From Erythrobacter sp. BLCC-B19 (GTDB lineage: Bacteria; Pseudomonadota; Alphaproteobacteria; Sphingomonadales; Sphingomonadaceae), in the NCBI RefSeq assembly GCF_028621955.1, contig NZ_CP117516.1, forward strand, positions 2,936,001 through 3,000,000: 64,000 nt of DNA. The letters are read 5' to 3'. Shown piece by piece: positions 27,321 through 36,233 of the stretch. The position numbers were made by a program, and so were the translations under genes. Every line of letters starts with the position of its first letter. Within the stretch, counting starts at the first letter, position 1. Below the pieces are notes generated by a model. The model worked only from the letters and a program-made list of their open reading frames with translations, was not told the DNA's origin and ran no database searches.

Positions 27321-28211
27321 CTAGCCCCGCGGGTGGGCCTTGCGGTAATTCTCCAGCAAGGCGGCGGCATCGACCCGGGTGTAGATCTGGGTCGACCCCA
27401 GCGATGCATGGCCGAGCAACTCCTGAAGCGAGCGCAGATCAGCCCCCGCGCTCAAGAGGTGCGTGGCAAAGGAGTGCCGGAGCGCATGGGGCGTTGCCGT
27501 ATCGGGCAGCCCCAAGGCGCGGCGCGCCTGCGCCATCGCGCGCTGCACCATCGCAGGCGACAGCGGCCCGCCCTTCGCGCCCCTGAACAGCGGCTCTGAT
27601 GCGGGGAGGGGGTAGGGGCAGCTGCGCGCATAGGCCGCCACCGCCGCCCGCGTGATCGGGAGGATCGGCACGGCCCGCTGCTTGCCGCCCTTGCCGGTCA
27701 CCAGCAACACATCACCCAGCATCGCATCGCTGCCCTTCAGCGACAGCGCCTCGGCGATGCGCAGGCCCGAGCCGTACATCAAGAGCAGCACCGCCCGGTC
27801 GCGCGCGCCGATCCAACCGTCTCCCGCAAGTCCGTCGACCATGTCCGTGAGGTTCACTGCCTCGTCGGGGGTGACGGGTCGGGGGAGGCCTTTCTTGATC
27901 CGGGGGCCGCGCAGGCGCGGGGTGGCGGGGTCGGGATCGCCCGCCTGCGCTCTGGCAAAGGCGATGAAGGCCTTGAGCGCGGAAAGCTCGCGCGCGGTGC
28001 TGGCATTGCCGAGACCCTCTGCCCGCCGCGCGGCGAGGTGTGCGCGCAGGTGATGCGCCTCCACCCGCGCCACATCCGCCCAGTCCGCACACCCCAACGC
28101 CGCCATCAGCCGCGCCGCCGCATCCCCGTAGGCGCGCACCGTATGCGGCGAGCGGCGGCGATTATCCGCGAGATGCGCGCGCCAGATCGCTAGCAGATCG
28201 CCCGCGCTCAT
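27321..28211 (-). CDS. xerC: Tyrosine recombinase XerC
   Basis: A 296-residue tyrosine recombinase for dimer resolution at dif. Catalytic residues are seen as R in YGSGLRIAEAL, HALRHSFATHLL (HxxR), and LGHASLGSTQIYTRVD with the nucleophilic Tyr. The N-terminal SAM-like domain runs to about residue 90. It starts at MSAGDLLAIWRA (28211), which makes an ATGA overlap with hemW; the longer frame to 28604 lies over hemW and is rejected. Confidence 0.92.
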   Translation of the reverse strand: MSAGDLLAIWRAHLADNRRRSPHTVRAYGDAAARLMAALGCADWADVARVEAHHLRAHLAARRAEGLGNASTARELSALKAFIAFARAQAGDPDPATPRLRGPRIKKGLPRPVTPDEAVNLTDMVDGLAGDGWIGARDRAVLLLMYGSGLRIAEALSLKGSDAMLGDVLLVTGKGGKQRAVPILPITRAAVAAYARSCPYPLPASEPLFRGAKGGPLSPAMVQRAMAQARRALGLPDTATPHALRHSFATHLLSAGADLRSLQELLGHASLGSTQIYTRVDAAALLENYRKAHPRG

Positions 28212-29359
28212 GCCGTGACCAGACTGTCGGCAACCAGCTCGCCCAGCAAGGCGTCGAGCAGCCCGCGTCCGGGCGGCGCGACACCGATGCGCGCACCCTC
28301 GCGCCACATCAGCCCAAGGTCGGCGAGCCGGGCTAGCGCGGCTTCGTCGATCAGCCCGGCGAGCGGCAGACCGAAGCGCGCCGAGAGCGCCGCCAGATCG
28401 ACGCCCTCGGTCAGCCGCAGCCCCATTAACAGCGCTTCGGCGGCCTGGTCGCTCACCGCCAAAGCACGCGCCTCTGCGATGCCGTTGCCTTGGGTGGCGA
28501 CCGCCTTGAGGAAATTCTCGGGCTTCTTGTGCCGCACTGTCGCCACGCCGCCGCGCCGCCCATGCGCGCCGGGGCCGATCCCGGCGTAATCCTGATAGCG
28601 CCAATAGGCGAGGTTGTGGCGGCTCTCTTGCCCCCCGCGGGCGTGGTTGCTGGTCTCATAGGCGGGGAGGCCTGCAGCGGCGGTGCGCTCCTGCGTCAGA
28701 TCGAACAGCGCGGCGGCCTCGTCGTCATCGAGCGGGGTCAGGCGCCCGCGCCGCACGTCGCTGGCAAAGCGCGTGCCGGGCTCGATCGTCAGCTGATAGA
28801 GCGAAAGGTGCCCCGTCCCGAACCCCAGCGCGCGCGCAAGGCGCTGTTCCCACAATTCGGGGGTATGGCCGGGCAGGGCATAGATCAGGTCGAAGCTCAC
28901 CCGTGCAAAATGTGTCTGCGCGGTCTCCAGCGCCGCCAGCGCTTCTTCGGCACCGTGCAGCCGCCCGAGGAAGCGCAGTTCGGCATCGTCCAACGACTGC
29001 ACACCGAGCGAGACGCGGTTCACCCCCGCACCCGCCAGCGCTGCAAAGTTTGCCGCTTCGACCGAGGAGGGGTTGGCCTCCAGCGTGATTTCGATTGACG
29101 GATCGAAGCCCCACAGCCGCTCCGCTTCTGCCAGCAGCGCGGCGACAAGGGCAGGGGGCATCAGCGAGGGCGTGCCGCCGCCGAAGAAAATCGAGGTCAG
29201 CGCCTCGCCGCCCGCCACCTCGGCCTCGGCGCGCATATCGGCGATGAGCGCGGCCTGCCACGCCGCCACGTCGACACCGGCGCGCACATGCGAGTTGAAG
29301 TCGCAATAGGGACATTTCTTGGCGCAGAACGGCCAGTGGATATAAAGCGCGCGGGCCAC
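28208..29359 (-). CDS. hemW: Heme chaperone HemW (radical SAM)
   Basis: A 383-residue radical SAM protein. The cluster motif is C12xxxC16xxC19 in FCAKKCPYCDFNSHV, with FFGGGTPSLMPP after it. It has the HemW layout rather than coproporphyrinogen dehydrogenase HemN, which carries a longer N-terminus. HemW moves heme to target proteins. Its 3' end overlaps xerC by 4 bases, so the two are coupled. Confidence 0.9.
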   Translation of the reverse strand: MARALYIHWPFCAKKCPYCDFNSHVRAGVDVAAWQAALIADMRAEAEVAGGEALTSIFFGGGTPSLMPPALVAALLAEAERLWGFDPSIEITLEANPSSVEAANFAALAGAGVNRVSLGVQSLDDAELRFLGRLHGAEEALAALETAQTHFARVSFDLIYALPGHTPELWEQRLARALGFGTGHLSLYQLTIEPGTRFASDVRRGRLTPLDDDEAAALFDLTQERTAAAGLPAYETSNHARGGQESRHNLAYWRYQDYAGIGPGAHGRRGGVATVRHKKPENFLKAVATQGNGIAEARALAVSDQAAEALLMGLRLTEGVDLAALSARFGLPLAGLIDEAALARLADLGLMWREGARIGVAPPGRGLLDALLGELVADSLVTA

Positions 29360-29407
29360 AGGGGAAATTTTCAGCCCCGCTTAACCGTTGGTGCATAGAC
29401 AAATGCC

Positions 29408-29968
29408 ATGCGGAGTTCCTGTTCCTCGACCCTGATGGCGCGTCTGCTGGGCGCCGTGGTGCTTATGACAGCAGCGCCCGCTCTACCGCAAGACCAGCGC
29501 CCGCTTTACCCGGCCGAGCAGGAATGGCTCGCCGAGCATAACGAAGCGCGCGCCGAAGTCGGCCTTGGCAAGCTGCGCTGGAACCATGCCCTGATGCGCG
29601 ATGCCAAGGCCTGGGCGGAAAACCTCGCACAGCGCGGCGCGTTCCAGCACGCACCAGACCTGCTCGCCATCGGCCAGGGCGAGAACCTGTGGAAAGGCAC
29701 GCGCGATACCTATGCGCCGGGGCAGATGATCGGGCTGTTTCTGGCCGAAAAGCGCCTGTTTCGGCCCGGCACCTTCCCCGATGTTGCGACCACCGGGCGC
29801 TGGAGCGATGTCGGGCATTATACCCAGATCATCTGGCCCGAAACGCAGGAAGTCGGCTGTGCCAGCGCGGTCAATGCGCGGCATGAAGTGCTGGTCTGCC
29901 GCTACTGGCCCGCAGGCAATTTGATCGGCTACCACCTCGATCCGGCTGCAAGGCTGGCGCAGCGCTGA
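29408..29968 (+). CDS. Secreted CAP domain protein
   Basis: A 186-residue protein with a signal peptide (MRSSCSSTLMARLLGAVVL, cleavage near PALPQDQ). The CAP/SCP core is seen in EWLAEHNEARAEVGLGKLRW, GENLWKGT and VGHYTQIIWPETQEVGC. Plant PR-1-like bacterial members have unknown extracellular roles. It diverges from hemW across 48 bases and converges on rdgB with 9 bases between. Confidence 0.9.
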   Translation: MRSSCSSTLMARLLGAVVLMTAAPALPQDQRPLYPAEQEWLAEHNEARAEVGLGKLRWNHALMRDAKAWAENLAQRGAFQHAPDLLAIGQGENLWKGTRDTYAPGQMIGLFLAEKRLFRPGTFPDVATTGRWSDVGHYTQIIWPETQEVGCASAVNARHEVLVCRYWPAGNLIGYHLDPAARLAQR

Positions 29969-29977
29969 CGGGAGCGC

Positions 29978-30604
29978 TCAGCCGAACTGTTCGGCGACCA
30001 GCTTGGCGAAGGCATCCGCGCGGTGGCTGACGTCGTGCTTGGCTTCGGGGGGGATTTCCGCGAAGGTCAAGGCGCTGCCCGTCGGCACGAACACCGGATC
30101 ATAGCCGAACCCCATTTCCCCGCGCGGTGGCCAGGTGAGAGTGCCCTGACACGTGCCTTCATAGATCACGTGCTCGCCATCAGGCCAGGCAATCGCCAGA
30201 ACGCAGTGGAAGGCGGCGGCGCGGTCAACCTCGGGGCCTTGCTGGGCGAGCAGCCCTTCGACCTTGCCCATCGCCATGTACCAGTCGCGCCCCGGCGCGC
30301 CTTCGAACCACTGCCGCTCGGCCCAGTCGGCGGTATAGACACCGGGCCGCCCGCCGAGTGCTGCGACGCTCAGCCCGCTGTCATCCGCCAGCGCCGCCAG
30401 CCCCGAAGCCTCCGCCGCCGACCGCGCCTTGATCAGCGCGTTCTGCGCGAAAGTGGTGCCGGTTTCCGCCGGCTCGGGCAGACCGAGCGATCCGGCGGAG
30501 ATGCACTTCACCCCGTAAGGATCGAGCAGCGCGGAGATTTCCTTGAGCTTGCCCGCGTTGTGCGTGGCAATCACCAGGGTGCCGGAGCCGATCCGGCGTG
30601 TCAT
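29978..30604 (-). CDS. rdgB: Non-canonical purine NTP pyrophosphatase
   Basis: A 208-residue RdgB/HAM1 protein that hydrolyses dITP and XTP to clean the nucleotide pool. The motif [16 protein letters not shown] is at the N-terminus, with [20 protein letters not shown] and [13 protein letters not shown] further on. The start overlaps the rph stop by 4 bases. Confidence 0.94.
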   Translation of the reverse strand: MTRRIGSGTLVIATHNAGKLKEISALLDPYGVKCISAGSLGLPEPAETGTTFAQNALIKARSAAEASGLAALADDSGLSVAALGGRPGVYTADWAERQWFEGAPGRDWYMAMGKVEGLLAQQGPEVDRAAAFHCVLAIAWPDGEHVIYEGTCQGTLTWPPRGEMGFGYDPVFVPTGSALTFAEIPPEAKHDVSHRADAFAKLVAEQFG

Positions 30605-31314
30605 TTCACCGCGTCCAGCTGCGCCGCAAAGATCCGGTCGCAGCCGATGCGGGCGAGGCGCAGGAGGCGCAGGAGCGCTTCCTCGTCATAGGTCGCGCCT
30701 TCGGCCGTCGCCTGCACCTCGGCAATCTTGCCGCCCGAGAGCAGCACGAAATTGCCGTCGGCTTCCGCGTTCGAATCCTCATCGTAATCGAGGTCGAGGA
30801 CGGGCGTGCCCTTGAAGATGCCGCAGGAAATGCCGGCGACCTGCGCCTGAATCGGATCATGCTTGATGTCGCCAGAGGCCATCAAGCCGTTGACCGCCAG
30901 CCGCAGCGCGATCCACGCGCCCGAGATGGCGGCGGTGCGCGTGCCACCATCGGCCTGGATCACGTCGCAATCCAAGGTGATCTGTCGCTCGCCGAGCTTC
31001 TGCAAATCTACTACGGCGCGTAAGGAACGCCCGATAAGCCGCTGGATTTCTTGCGTGCGGCCCGATTGCTTGCCCTTGGCCGCCTCGCGTGCGCCGCGGG
31101 TGTGGGTGGCGCGCGGGAGCATCGAGTATTCGCCCGTCACCCAGCCTTCGCCCTTGCCCCGCAGCCATGGCGGGACGCCCTTTTCGACGCTCGCGGTGCA
31201 CAGCACCTTGGTATCGCCGAAGCCGATCAGCACCGATCCTTCGGCGTGCTTGGTGAAACCGGTTTCGATGGTGATGGCGCGCATTTCATCGGGCGCGCGT
31301 CCTGAAGGGCGCAT
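30601..31314 (-). CDS. rph: Ribonuclease PH
   Basis: A 237-residue phosphorolytic exonuclease that trims tRNA 3' ends. [12 protein letters not shown] is the usual N-terminus and fixes the start at 31314; the frame to 31440 is discarded since it crosses the hrcA start. The phosphate-binding region includes [17 protein letters not shown]. It leads the rph-rdgB pair and is divergent from hrcA, with 79 bases between. Confidence 0.94.
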   Translation of the reverse strand: MRPSGRAPDEMRAITIETGFTKHAEGSVLIGFGDTKVLCTASVEKGVPPWLRGKGEGWVTGEYSMLPRATHTRGAREAAKGKQSGRTQEIQRLIGRSLRAVVDLQKLGERQITLDCDVIQADGGTRTAAISGAWIALRLAVNGLMASGDIKHDPIQAQVAGISCGIFKGTPVLDLDYDEDSNAEADGNFVLLSGGKIAEVQATAEGATYDEEALLRLLRLARIGCDRIFAAQLDAVK

Positions 31315-31393
31315 GGAAAACTCCGTTTGAGGCTTGCCGGCCATTAGGCGCGGCCCACTTGTCGCGGCAAGCGCAAAGACTAAGATTGCCCCC

Positions 31394-32437
31394 ATGGCAT
31401 CGCTTCCCGTCACCGAACTGACAGCCCGCGCGCGCGACATTTTTCAGCGTGTGGTCGAAGGCTATATCGAAAGCGGCCAACCGGTAGGCTCCAAGACGCT
31501 GGCGGCAGACGGCACGCTCAACCTCTCGCCCGCTTCGATCCGTTCGGTGCTCGCCGATCTGGAGGCGGCGGGGTTGCTGGCCGCACCGCACACCAGTGCG
31601 GGACGGATGCCGACCGATGCGGGCCTCAGGATTTTCGTCGATGGCATGATGCGAGTGGCCGAACCGACCGCGCAGGAACAGGCAGCAATCGAGGCGCGGC
31701 TTGCCGAAGCCGGGCCGGTGGAAGCCGCCTTGAAGCAGGCGAGCGCGATCCTGTCCGACTTGTCGGGTGCGGCGGGGATGGTGCTGGTTGCCCCGCGCGA
31801 ACAGCGTCTCGCCCAATTCAGTCTCGTCGACCTCGGGCAGGGCCGCGCGCTGGCGGTGCTGGTGGGCGAGGATGGCGGAGTCGAGAACCGCGTGCTGACC
31901 ATCGGCGGCGCGCTTTCGCCCGGCGCGCTCGACCGCGCGTCGAACTACATCACGGCGCGGCTTGCGGGCCGCACGCTCGCCGAGGCGGCTGCCGCGATGC
32001 GGGCGGAGATCAGCACCGGTCGCTCCCAGCTCGATGATGCCAGCCGCGATCTGGTCGAACGCGGGCTGGCGGTGTGGAGCGCGGACGCTGCCGCGCGGCC
32101 TGTGCTGATTGTCCGGGGCGCCGCCAACCTGCTCGACGAGGCAGCGCTCGGCGATATCGAACGGGTGCGGATGCTGCTCGAAGACCTCGAAAACAAGCAA
32201 TCGGTCGCCGAACTGCTCGATTCGGCGCGCGAGGCTGATGCAACGCGGATCTTCATCGGCAGCGAGAACCGGTTGTTCGCGCTCAGCGGCTCCAGCGTCA
32301 TCGCCTCGCCCTATCGCGACCGCGAGGGGCGGGTGGTCGGCGTCTTGGGGGTGATCGGCCCCACGCGGTTGAATTACGCCCGCGTCGTCCCCATGGTGGA
32401 TCTGACCGCCCGTTCGCTGGGCAAGCTCATCGCTTGA
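31394..32437 (+). CDS. hrcA: Heat-inducible transcription repressor HrcA
   Basis: A 347-residue repressor that controls groESL-type genes at CIRCE sites. The winged-helix N-terminus has [16 protein letters not shown] and [16 protein letters not shown]. Start [10 protein letters not shown] is at 31394; a longer frame from 31334 is not needed. grpE starts on the very next base after the stop. No CIRCE copy was seen in this window, so its targets lie elsewhere. Confidence 0.94.
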   Translation: MASLPVTELTARARDIFQRVVEGYIESGQPVGSKTLAADGTLNLSPASIRSVLADLEAAGLLAAPHTSAGRMPTDAGLRIFVDGMMRVAEPTAQEQAAIEARLAEAGPVEAALKQASAILSDLSGAAGMVLVAPREQRLAQFSLVDLGQGRALAVLVGEDGGVENRVLTIGGALSPGALDRASNYITARLAGRTLAEAAAAMRAEISTGRSQLDDASRDLVERGLAVWSADAAARPVLIVRGAANLLDEAALGDIERVRMLLEDLENKQSVAELLDSAREADATRIFIGSENRLFALSGSSVIASPYRDREGRVVGVLGVIGPTRLNYARVVPMVDLTARSLGKLIA

Positions 32438-33025
32438 ATGGAAAGCCAAACCGACATGACCGAGAACGAAAAGCCGCTGGATCAGGCGGTTGAAGATGAA
32501 TTGAAGGGTGTGCCCGAACATCTGCGCGAAGGCGGCGAGGATGAAAGCCCGCTCGCCGAGGCGCTCGAATCGCTGAAGCGCGATCTCGATGCCGCCAAGC
32601 AGGAAGTGCTCTACGCGCAGGCCGAAACCCAGAACGTGCGCCGCCGTCTCGAACGCGAAAAGGACGAAGCGCGCGCCTATGCCGCGACCGGCTTTGCTCG
32701 CGATATTCTGTCGGTTGCTGACAATCTGTCGCGCGCCATCGACGCGATTCCGCAGGCCTTGCGCGAGGATGACAGCATGAAGGGGCTCGTTGTCGGGCTC
32801 GAAGCGACCCAGCGCGAGCTGGAAAAGGTGTTCGCCAGCAATGGGATCACCCGCATTGCCGCCGTCGGCCTGCCGCTCGACCCCAACCAGCACCAGGCGA
32901 TGCTGGAGGTTCCCTCTGCCGATCACGAACCGGGCACGATCGTCTCGGAAATGCAGGCGGGTTGGATGATCAAGGATCGCCTGCTGCGCGCCGCGATGGT
33001 GGCGGTGGCGAAGAAGCCGGACTAG
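32438..33025 (+). CDS. grpE: DnaK nucleotide exchange factor GrpE
   Basis: A 195-residue homodimeric exchange factor. A long acidic coiled coil (LESLKRDLDAAKQEV, then AETQNVRRRLEREKDEA) leads to a beta domain with MLEVPSADHEPGTIV and MIKDRLLRAAMVAV. It is directly adjacent to hrcA. The ATG at 32438 is used; an ATG at 32456 is a weaker alternative. Its stop shares the CTAG palindrome with the convergent gene. Confidence 0.95.
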   Translation: MESQTDMTENEKPLDQAVEDELKGVPEHLREGGEDESPLAEALESLKRDLDAAKQEVLYAQAETQNVRRRLEREKDEARAYAATGFARDILSVADNLSRAIDAIPQALREDDSMKGLVVGLEATQRELEKVFASNGITRIAAVGLPLDPNQHQAMLEVPSADHEPGTIVSEMQAGWMIKDRLLRAAMVAVAKKPD

Positions 33026-33513
33026 GCGTTGAAGGGCAGGATGGCCGCGTAGGTCGCCAGTGCCGGAGCGCCGGCGACCACAGCACCCTCGCGCAGCAGG
33101 AAGGCGTGGCGCACGATTTCGGCCTGCTGCTCGATCCCGTAGCGTTCGAGCGTCCAGCCCGGCTTCAAGGCATAGTCATAGCGGCACCACGGATGGCGGC
33201 GCAGCACCAGATGCCAGCGGCCGCGGGTCTGCGCCTGCCAGACGTGCACCATCTCGTGGATGAAATGCGCTTGCCGTTCGAGCGAGGCGGCGGCGAAATC
33301 GTCGCAGTAATGCGCCGCGCCGGGGTGGAAGTGGAGATGGCCCATCGGCGCCATCGTCACACCCCGGGGGTGAAGCGGGAAGAACTTGCGGCGCTTGATC
33401 CGCACCGGCGCATAATCAATCGCATCGCCAAACATCGACCGGGCAAGTGCGACCTCGCCCGCGGTCAGCGCGCGCTCGCCGCCGACCGGACAGGCTGGCG
33501 GCGTGTCGGTCAG
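33022..33513 (-). CDS. HExxH metallopeptidase-like protein (vgr-related), CTG start
   Basis: A 163-residue protein. HExxH is H86-H90 in [10 protein letters not shown], with glutamates E128 and E132 forty residues later as possible third ligands. The N-terminal [16 protein letters not shown] followed by YAPVRIKRR resembles the start of DUF4157-type domains. I start it at CTG 33513. This makes a 4-base CTGA overlap with the preceding gene, has GGGGA 7 bases upstream, and keeps 26 residues that the ATG at 33435 would lose. The family is called vgr-related in sphingomonads. Proteolysis is not demonstrated. Confidence 0.72.
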   Translation of the reverse strand: MTDTPPACPVGGERALTAGEVALARSMFGDAIDYAPVRIKRRKFFPLHPRGVTMAPMGHLHFHPGAAHYCDDFAAASLERQAHFIHEMVHVWQAQTRGRWHLVLRRHPWCRYDYALKPGWTLERYGIEQQAEIVRHAFLLREGAVVAGAPALATYAAILPFNA

Positions 33514-34004
33514 CGTTCGTCCCCGGCCGCTTTCACCGGCGCATCGACAGTCACCTTGGTCTGATCGGAGAGGATCAGCGTCAGCCTGGCGGTGCCGCCG
33601 GGCTTGAGCGCATCGGTCGGCTCCATCGCCATCACGTGCAACCCGCCCGGCGCAAAGGTGACCGGCGCCCCCTCGGTAAGCGGCACGCTATCGGCCATCA
33701 CCATCTGCGCCTTGCCGCCTGTGTTGGCGTAGTCATGGATCATCGTCATCCCTGCGCCTTCGACCTCGACACCGGTCAGGCTTACGCCGGACTTGCCGTT
33801 GTAGGACAGGTCGAAATAGGCCGCCGCCGGGTTGCCTGCGACCGGGGCCAGCACGATCCTGGCATTGCTGACGGTAAGCCCGGCGTTGGCAACAGCGCGC
33901 GGCTCGGCCTGTGTCGGTGCGTCCGCATCAGGAGCGCAGGCCGCAACGCCTGCAAGCAGCGCCGCAGCGCATACCGCGCGTGTGGCAAGGCAAATAGTTT
34001 TCAC
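33510..34004 (-). CDS. PCuAC copper chaperone lipoprotein
   Basis: A 164-residue lipoprotein. A GTG at 34004 has AGGAGAG 8 bases upstream and gives a signal peptide with lipobox GVAAC. The copper site is the family pattern MTMIHDY...GKAQM and GGLHVMAME (Met/His ligands). PCuAC proteins deliver copper to cytochrome oxidase. The open frame upstream to 34085 has no signal-peptide logic. The stop overlaps the next gene by 4 bases. Confidence 0.88.
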   Translation of the reverse strand: MKTICLATRAVCAAALLAGVAACAPDADAPTQAEPRAVANAGLTVSNARIVLAPVAGNPAAAYFDLSYNGKSGVSLTGVEVEGAGMTMIHDYANTGGKAQMVMADSVPLTEGAPVTFAPGGLHVMAMEPTDALKPGGTARLTLILSDQTKVTVDAPVKAAGDER

Positions 34005-34063
34005 GCAAGTCTCTCCTGTGTGACGCAGCCGTGGAAGGCATCCAAAACTAGGGTGCCCGGTCT

Positions 34064-34091
34064 CTTGTGCCAAGCGAAACCGCACCTATAT
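34064..34091 (+). promoter_or_regulatory. RpoH-type heat-shock promoter of dnaK
   Basis: CTTG at 34064-34067 is followed after exactly 17 bases by CCTATAT at 34085-34091. This fits the alphaproteobacterial RpoH consensus CTTG-N17/18-CYTATNT. Start of transcription should be about 34098-34100, leaving a leader of about 85 bases before the dnaK ATG. Confidence 0.82.
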
Positions 34092-34184
34092 CGCCGTCAC
34101 AAACGAGCCGCCAAGGTGCTTTGCCGACAACCGGGAAGCCGACGGCAGCGGTGTCCAACAATTGTCCTCATGGATGGGAAAGCA

Positions 34185-36104
34185 ATGGGTAAAGTAATCG
34201 GTATCGACCTCGGCACCACCAATTCCTGCGTCGCAGTCATGGACGGCGGCAAGCCCAAGGTCATCGAGAATTCGGAAGGCGCGCGCACCACGCCCTCGAT
34301 CGTCGCCTTCACCAAGGATGGCCAGCGCCTGATCGGCCAGCCGGCCAAGCGTCAGGCGGTCACCAACCCCGACAACACCCTGTTCGCGATCAAGCGCCTG
34401 ATCGGCCGCCGGTTCGACGATCCCATGACCAAGAAGGACATGGAGCTCGTCCCCTACAAGATCACCAAGGGCAAGAACGGCGATGCCTGGGTCAATGCGG
34501 GCGGCGAAGATTACAGCCCCTCGCAGATCAGCGCCTTCATCCTGCAGAAGATGAAGGAAACCGCCGAGAGCTATCTGGGCGAGACCGTGACGCAGGCCGT
34601 CATCACCGTGCCCGCCTATTTCAACGACGCCCAGCGTCAGGCGACCAAGGATGCAGGGCAGATCGCCGGCCTTGAAGTGCTGCGCATCATCAACGAGCCG
34701 ACTGCCGCGGCGCTCGCTTACGGGATGGACAAGGAAGACGGCAAGACCATCGCCGTCTACGACCTTGGCGGCGGCACCTTCGACGTCTCGATCCTCGAAA
34801 TCGGCGACGGCGTGTTCGAAGTGAAGTCGACCAATGGCGACACCTTCCTCGGCGGTGAAGACTTCGACAATGCGATCGTCGAGTTCCTCGCGGATTCCTT
34901 CAAGAAGAAGGAGCAGATGGATCTCAAGACCGACAAGCTTGCGCTTCAGCGCCTGAAGGAAGCGGCCGAAAAGGCCAAGATCGAACTGTCGAGCGCGGCT
35001 TCGACCGAGATCAACCTGCCCTTCATCACCGCGCGCATGGAAGGCGGCAGCACCACCCCGCTGCACCTCGTCGAAACGATCACCCGCGCCGACCTCGAAA
35101 AGATGGTCGACGGGCTGATCCAGCGCACGCTTGAACCGTGCAAGAAGGCACTGGCCGATGCGGGCGTCACCAAGGATCAGGTCGACGAGGTGATCCTCGT
35201 GGGTGGCATGACCCGTATGCCCAAGGTGCGCGAAGTCGTTGAAGCCTTCTTCGGCGCCAAGCCGCACACCGGCGTGAACCCGGATGAAGTCGTCGCCATG
35301 GGCGCGGCGATTCAGGCGGGCGTGCTTCAGGGCGACGTCAAGGACGTGCTGCTGCTCGACGTGACCCCGCTCTCGCTCGGCATCGAAACGCTGGGCGGCG
35401 TGTTCACCCGCATGATCGACCGCAACACCACCATCCCGACCAAGAAGACCCAGACCTACTCGACCGCCGAGGACAACCAGAACGCGGTGACGATCAAGGT
35501 CTATCAGGGCGAGCGCGAGATGGCGGCGGACAACAAGCTGCTCGGCAATTTCGACCTGATCGGCATTCCGCCCGCCCCGCGCGGCGTGCCGCAGATCGAA
35601 GTGACCTTCGACATCGACGCCAACGGGATTGTGTCCGTGGCGGCCAAGGACAAGGGCACCGGCAAGGAGCAGACGATCAAGATCCAGGCCTCGGGCGGTC
35701 TGTCGGACGCTGACATCGACCAGATGGTCAAGGACGCAGAGAAGTTCGCCGAAGAGGACAAGAAGCGCCGTGCTGCTGCCGAAGCGCGCAACCAGGCTGA
35801 CAGCCTTGTGCACGCGACCGAAAAGCAGCTTGAAGAGCACGGGGCCAAGATCGACGCGGCCACCAAGACCGAGGTCGAGGAAGCCATCGCGGCGGTCAAG
35901 ACCGCGCTCGAAGGCGGCGATGCCGATGACATCAGCGCCAAGGCGCAGGCGCTTACGCAGGCGGCCATGAAGATGGGCCAGCAGATCTATGAAGCCGGTC
36001 AGGCCGCCGGGCCCGAGGGCGAGGCTGCTGCCGCCGAAGAGGCTCCGGCTGAAGACGTCGTCGACGCCGAGTTTTCCGAGGTCGACGAAGACAAGAAGGG
36101 CTGA
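34185..36104 (+). CDS. dnaK: Chaperone DnaK (Hsp70)
   Basis: A 639-residue Hsp70. The start is [18 protein letters not shown] at 34185 (ATG), with an in-frame ATG at 34170 as an alternative. The ATPase signature [13 protein letters not shown] and [13 protein letters not shown] are present, and the lid ends in an acidic tail [12 protein letters not shown]. It works with GrpE (32438) and DnaJ (36234). An RpoH promoter lies about 95 bases upstream of the start. Confidence 0.98.
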   Translation: MGKVIGIDLGTTNSCVAVMDGGKPKVIENSEGARTTPSIVAFTKDGQRLIGQPAKRQAVTNPDNTLFAIKRLIGRRFDDPMTKKDMELVPYKITKGKNGDAWVNAGGEDYSPSQISAFILQKMKETAESYLGETVTQAVITVPAYFNDAQRQATKDAGQIAGLEVLRIINEPTAAALAYGMDKEDGKTIAVYDLGGGTFDVSILEIGDGVFEVKSTNGDTFLGGEDFDNAIVEFLADSFKKKEQMDLKTDKLALQRLKEAAEKAKIELSSAASTEINLPFITARMEGGSTTPLHLVETITRADLEKMVDGLIQRTLEPCKKALADAGVTKDQVDEVILVGGMTRMPKVREVVEAFFGAKPHTGVNPDEVVAMGAAIQAGVLQGDVKDVLLLDVTPLSLGIETLGGVFTRMIDRNTTIPTKKTQTYSTAEDNQNAVTIKVYQGEREMAADNKLLGNFDLIGIPPAPRGVPQIEVTFDIDANGIVSVAAKDKGTGKEQTIKIQASGGLSDADIDQMVKDAEKFAEEDKKRRAAAEARNQADSLVHATEKQLEEHGAKIDAATKTEVEEAIAAVKTALEGGDADDISAKAQALTQAAMKMGQQIYEAGQAAGPEGEAAAAEEAPAEDVVDAEFSEVDEDKKG

Positions 36105-36126
36105 GCGATCATCCTGATCACTCCCT

Positions 36127-36211
36127 CGTCATCTCCGCGCAGGCGGGGATCCAGCTCGGCTATGAGCCACCCGGCGCAATGAGCTGGCCCCCCGTTCGCG
36201 CGGGGGTGACG
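36127..36211. repeat. REP-like inverted repeat between dnaK and dnaJ
   Basis: Two 31-base arms (36127-36157 and 36181-36211) pair at about 24 of 31 positions around a 23-base loop. The left arm reads cgtcatctccgcgcaggcgg and continues to gatccagctc; the right arm starts gagctggcc and ends gggggtgacg. This is a shape I associate with intergenic palindromes in many sphingomonads. It may form an mRNA hairpin that lowers dnaJ readthrough or protects dnaK mRNA. Confidence 0.72.
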
Positions 36212-36233
36212 GGTGGGTAAGGAAGGCTGAAAA

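Noticed and set aside
31358..31386. Possible second RpoH promoter before hrcA (CTTG-N18-CTAAGAT)
   Set aside because: The -10 half matches poorly and would put the transcript start on the start codon.
31286..32926. Minus-strand frame of 546 codons over hrcA-grpE
   Set aside because: Antisense to two certain genes, no recognisable domain, and Gln/Arg-rich composition typical of GC-driven shadows.
34086..35840. Long open frame (584 codons) antisense to dnaK
   Set aside because: A shadow of dnaK codon bias in GC-rich DNA; the composition is His/Asp/Val-rich with no domain or ribosome site.
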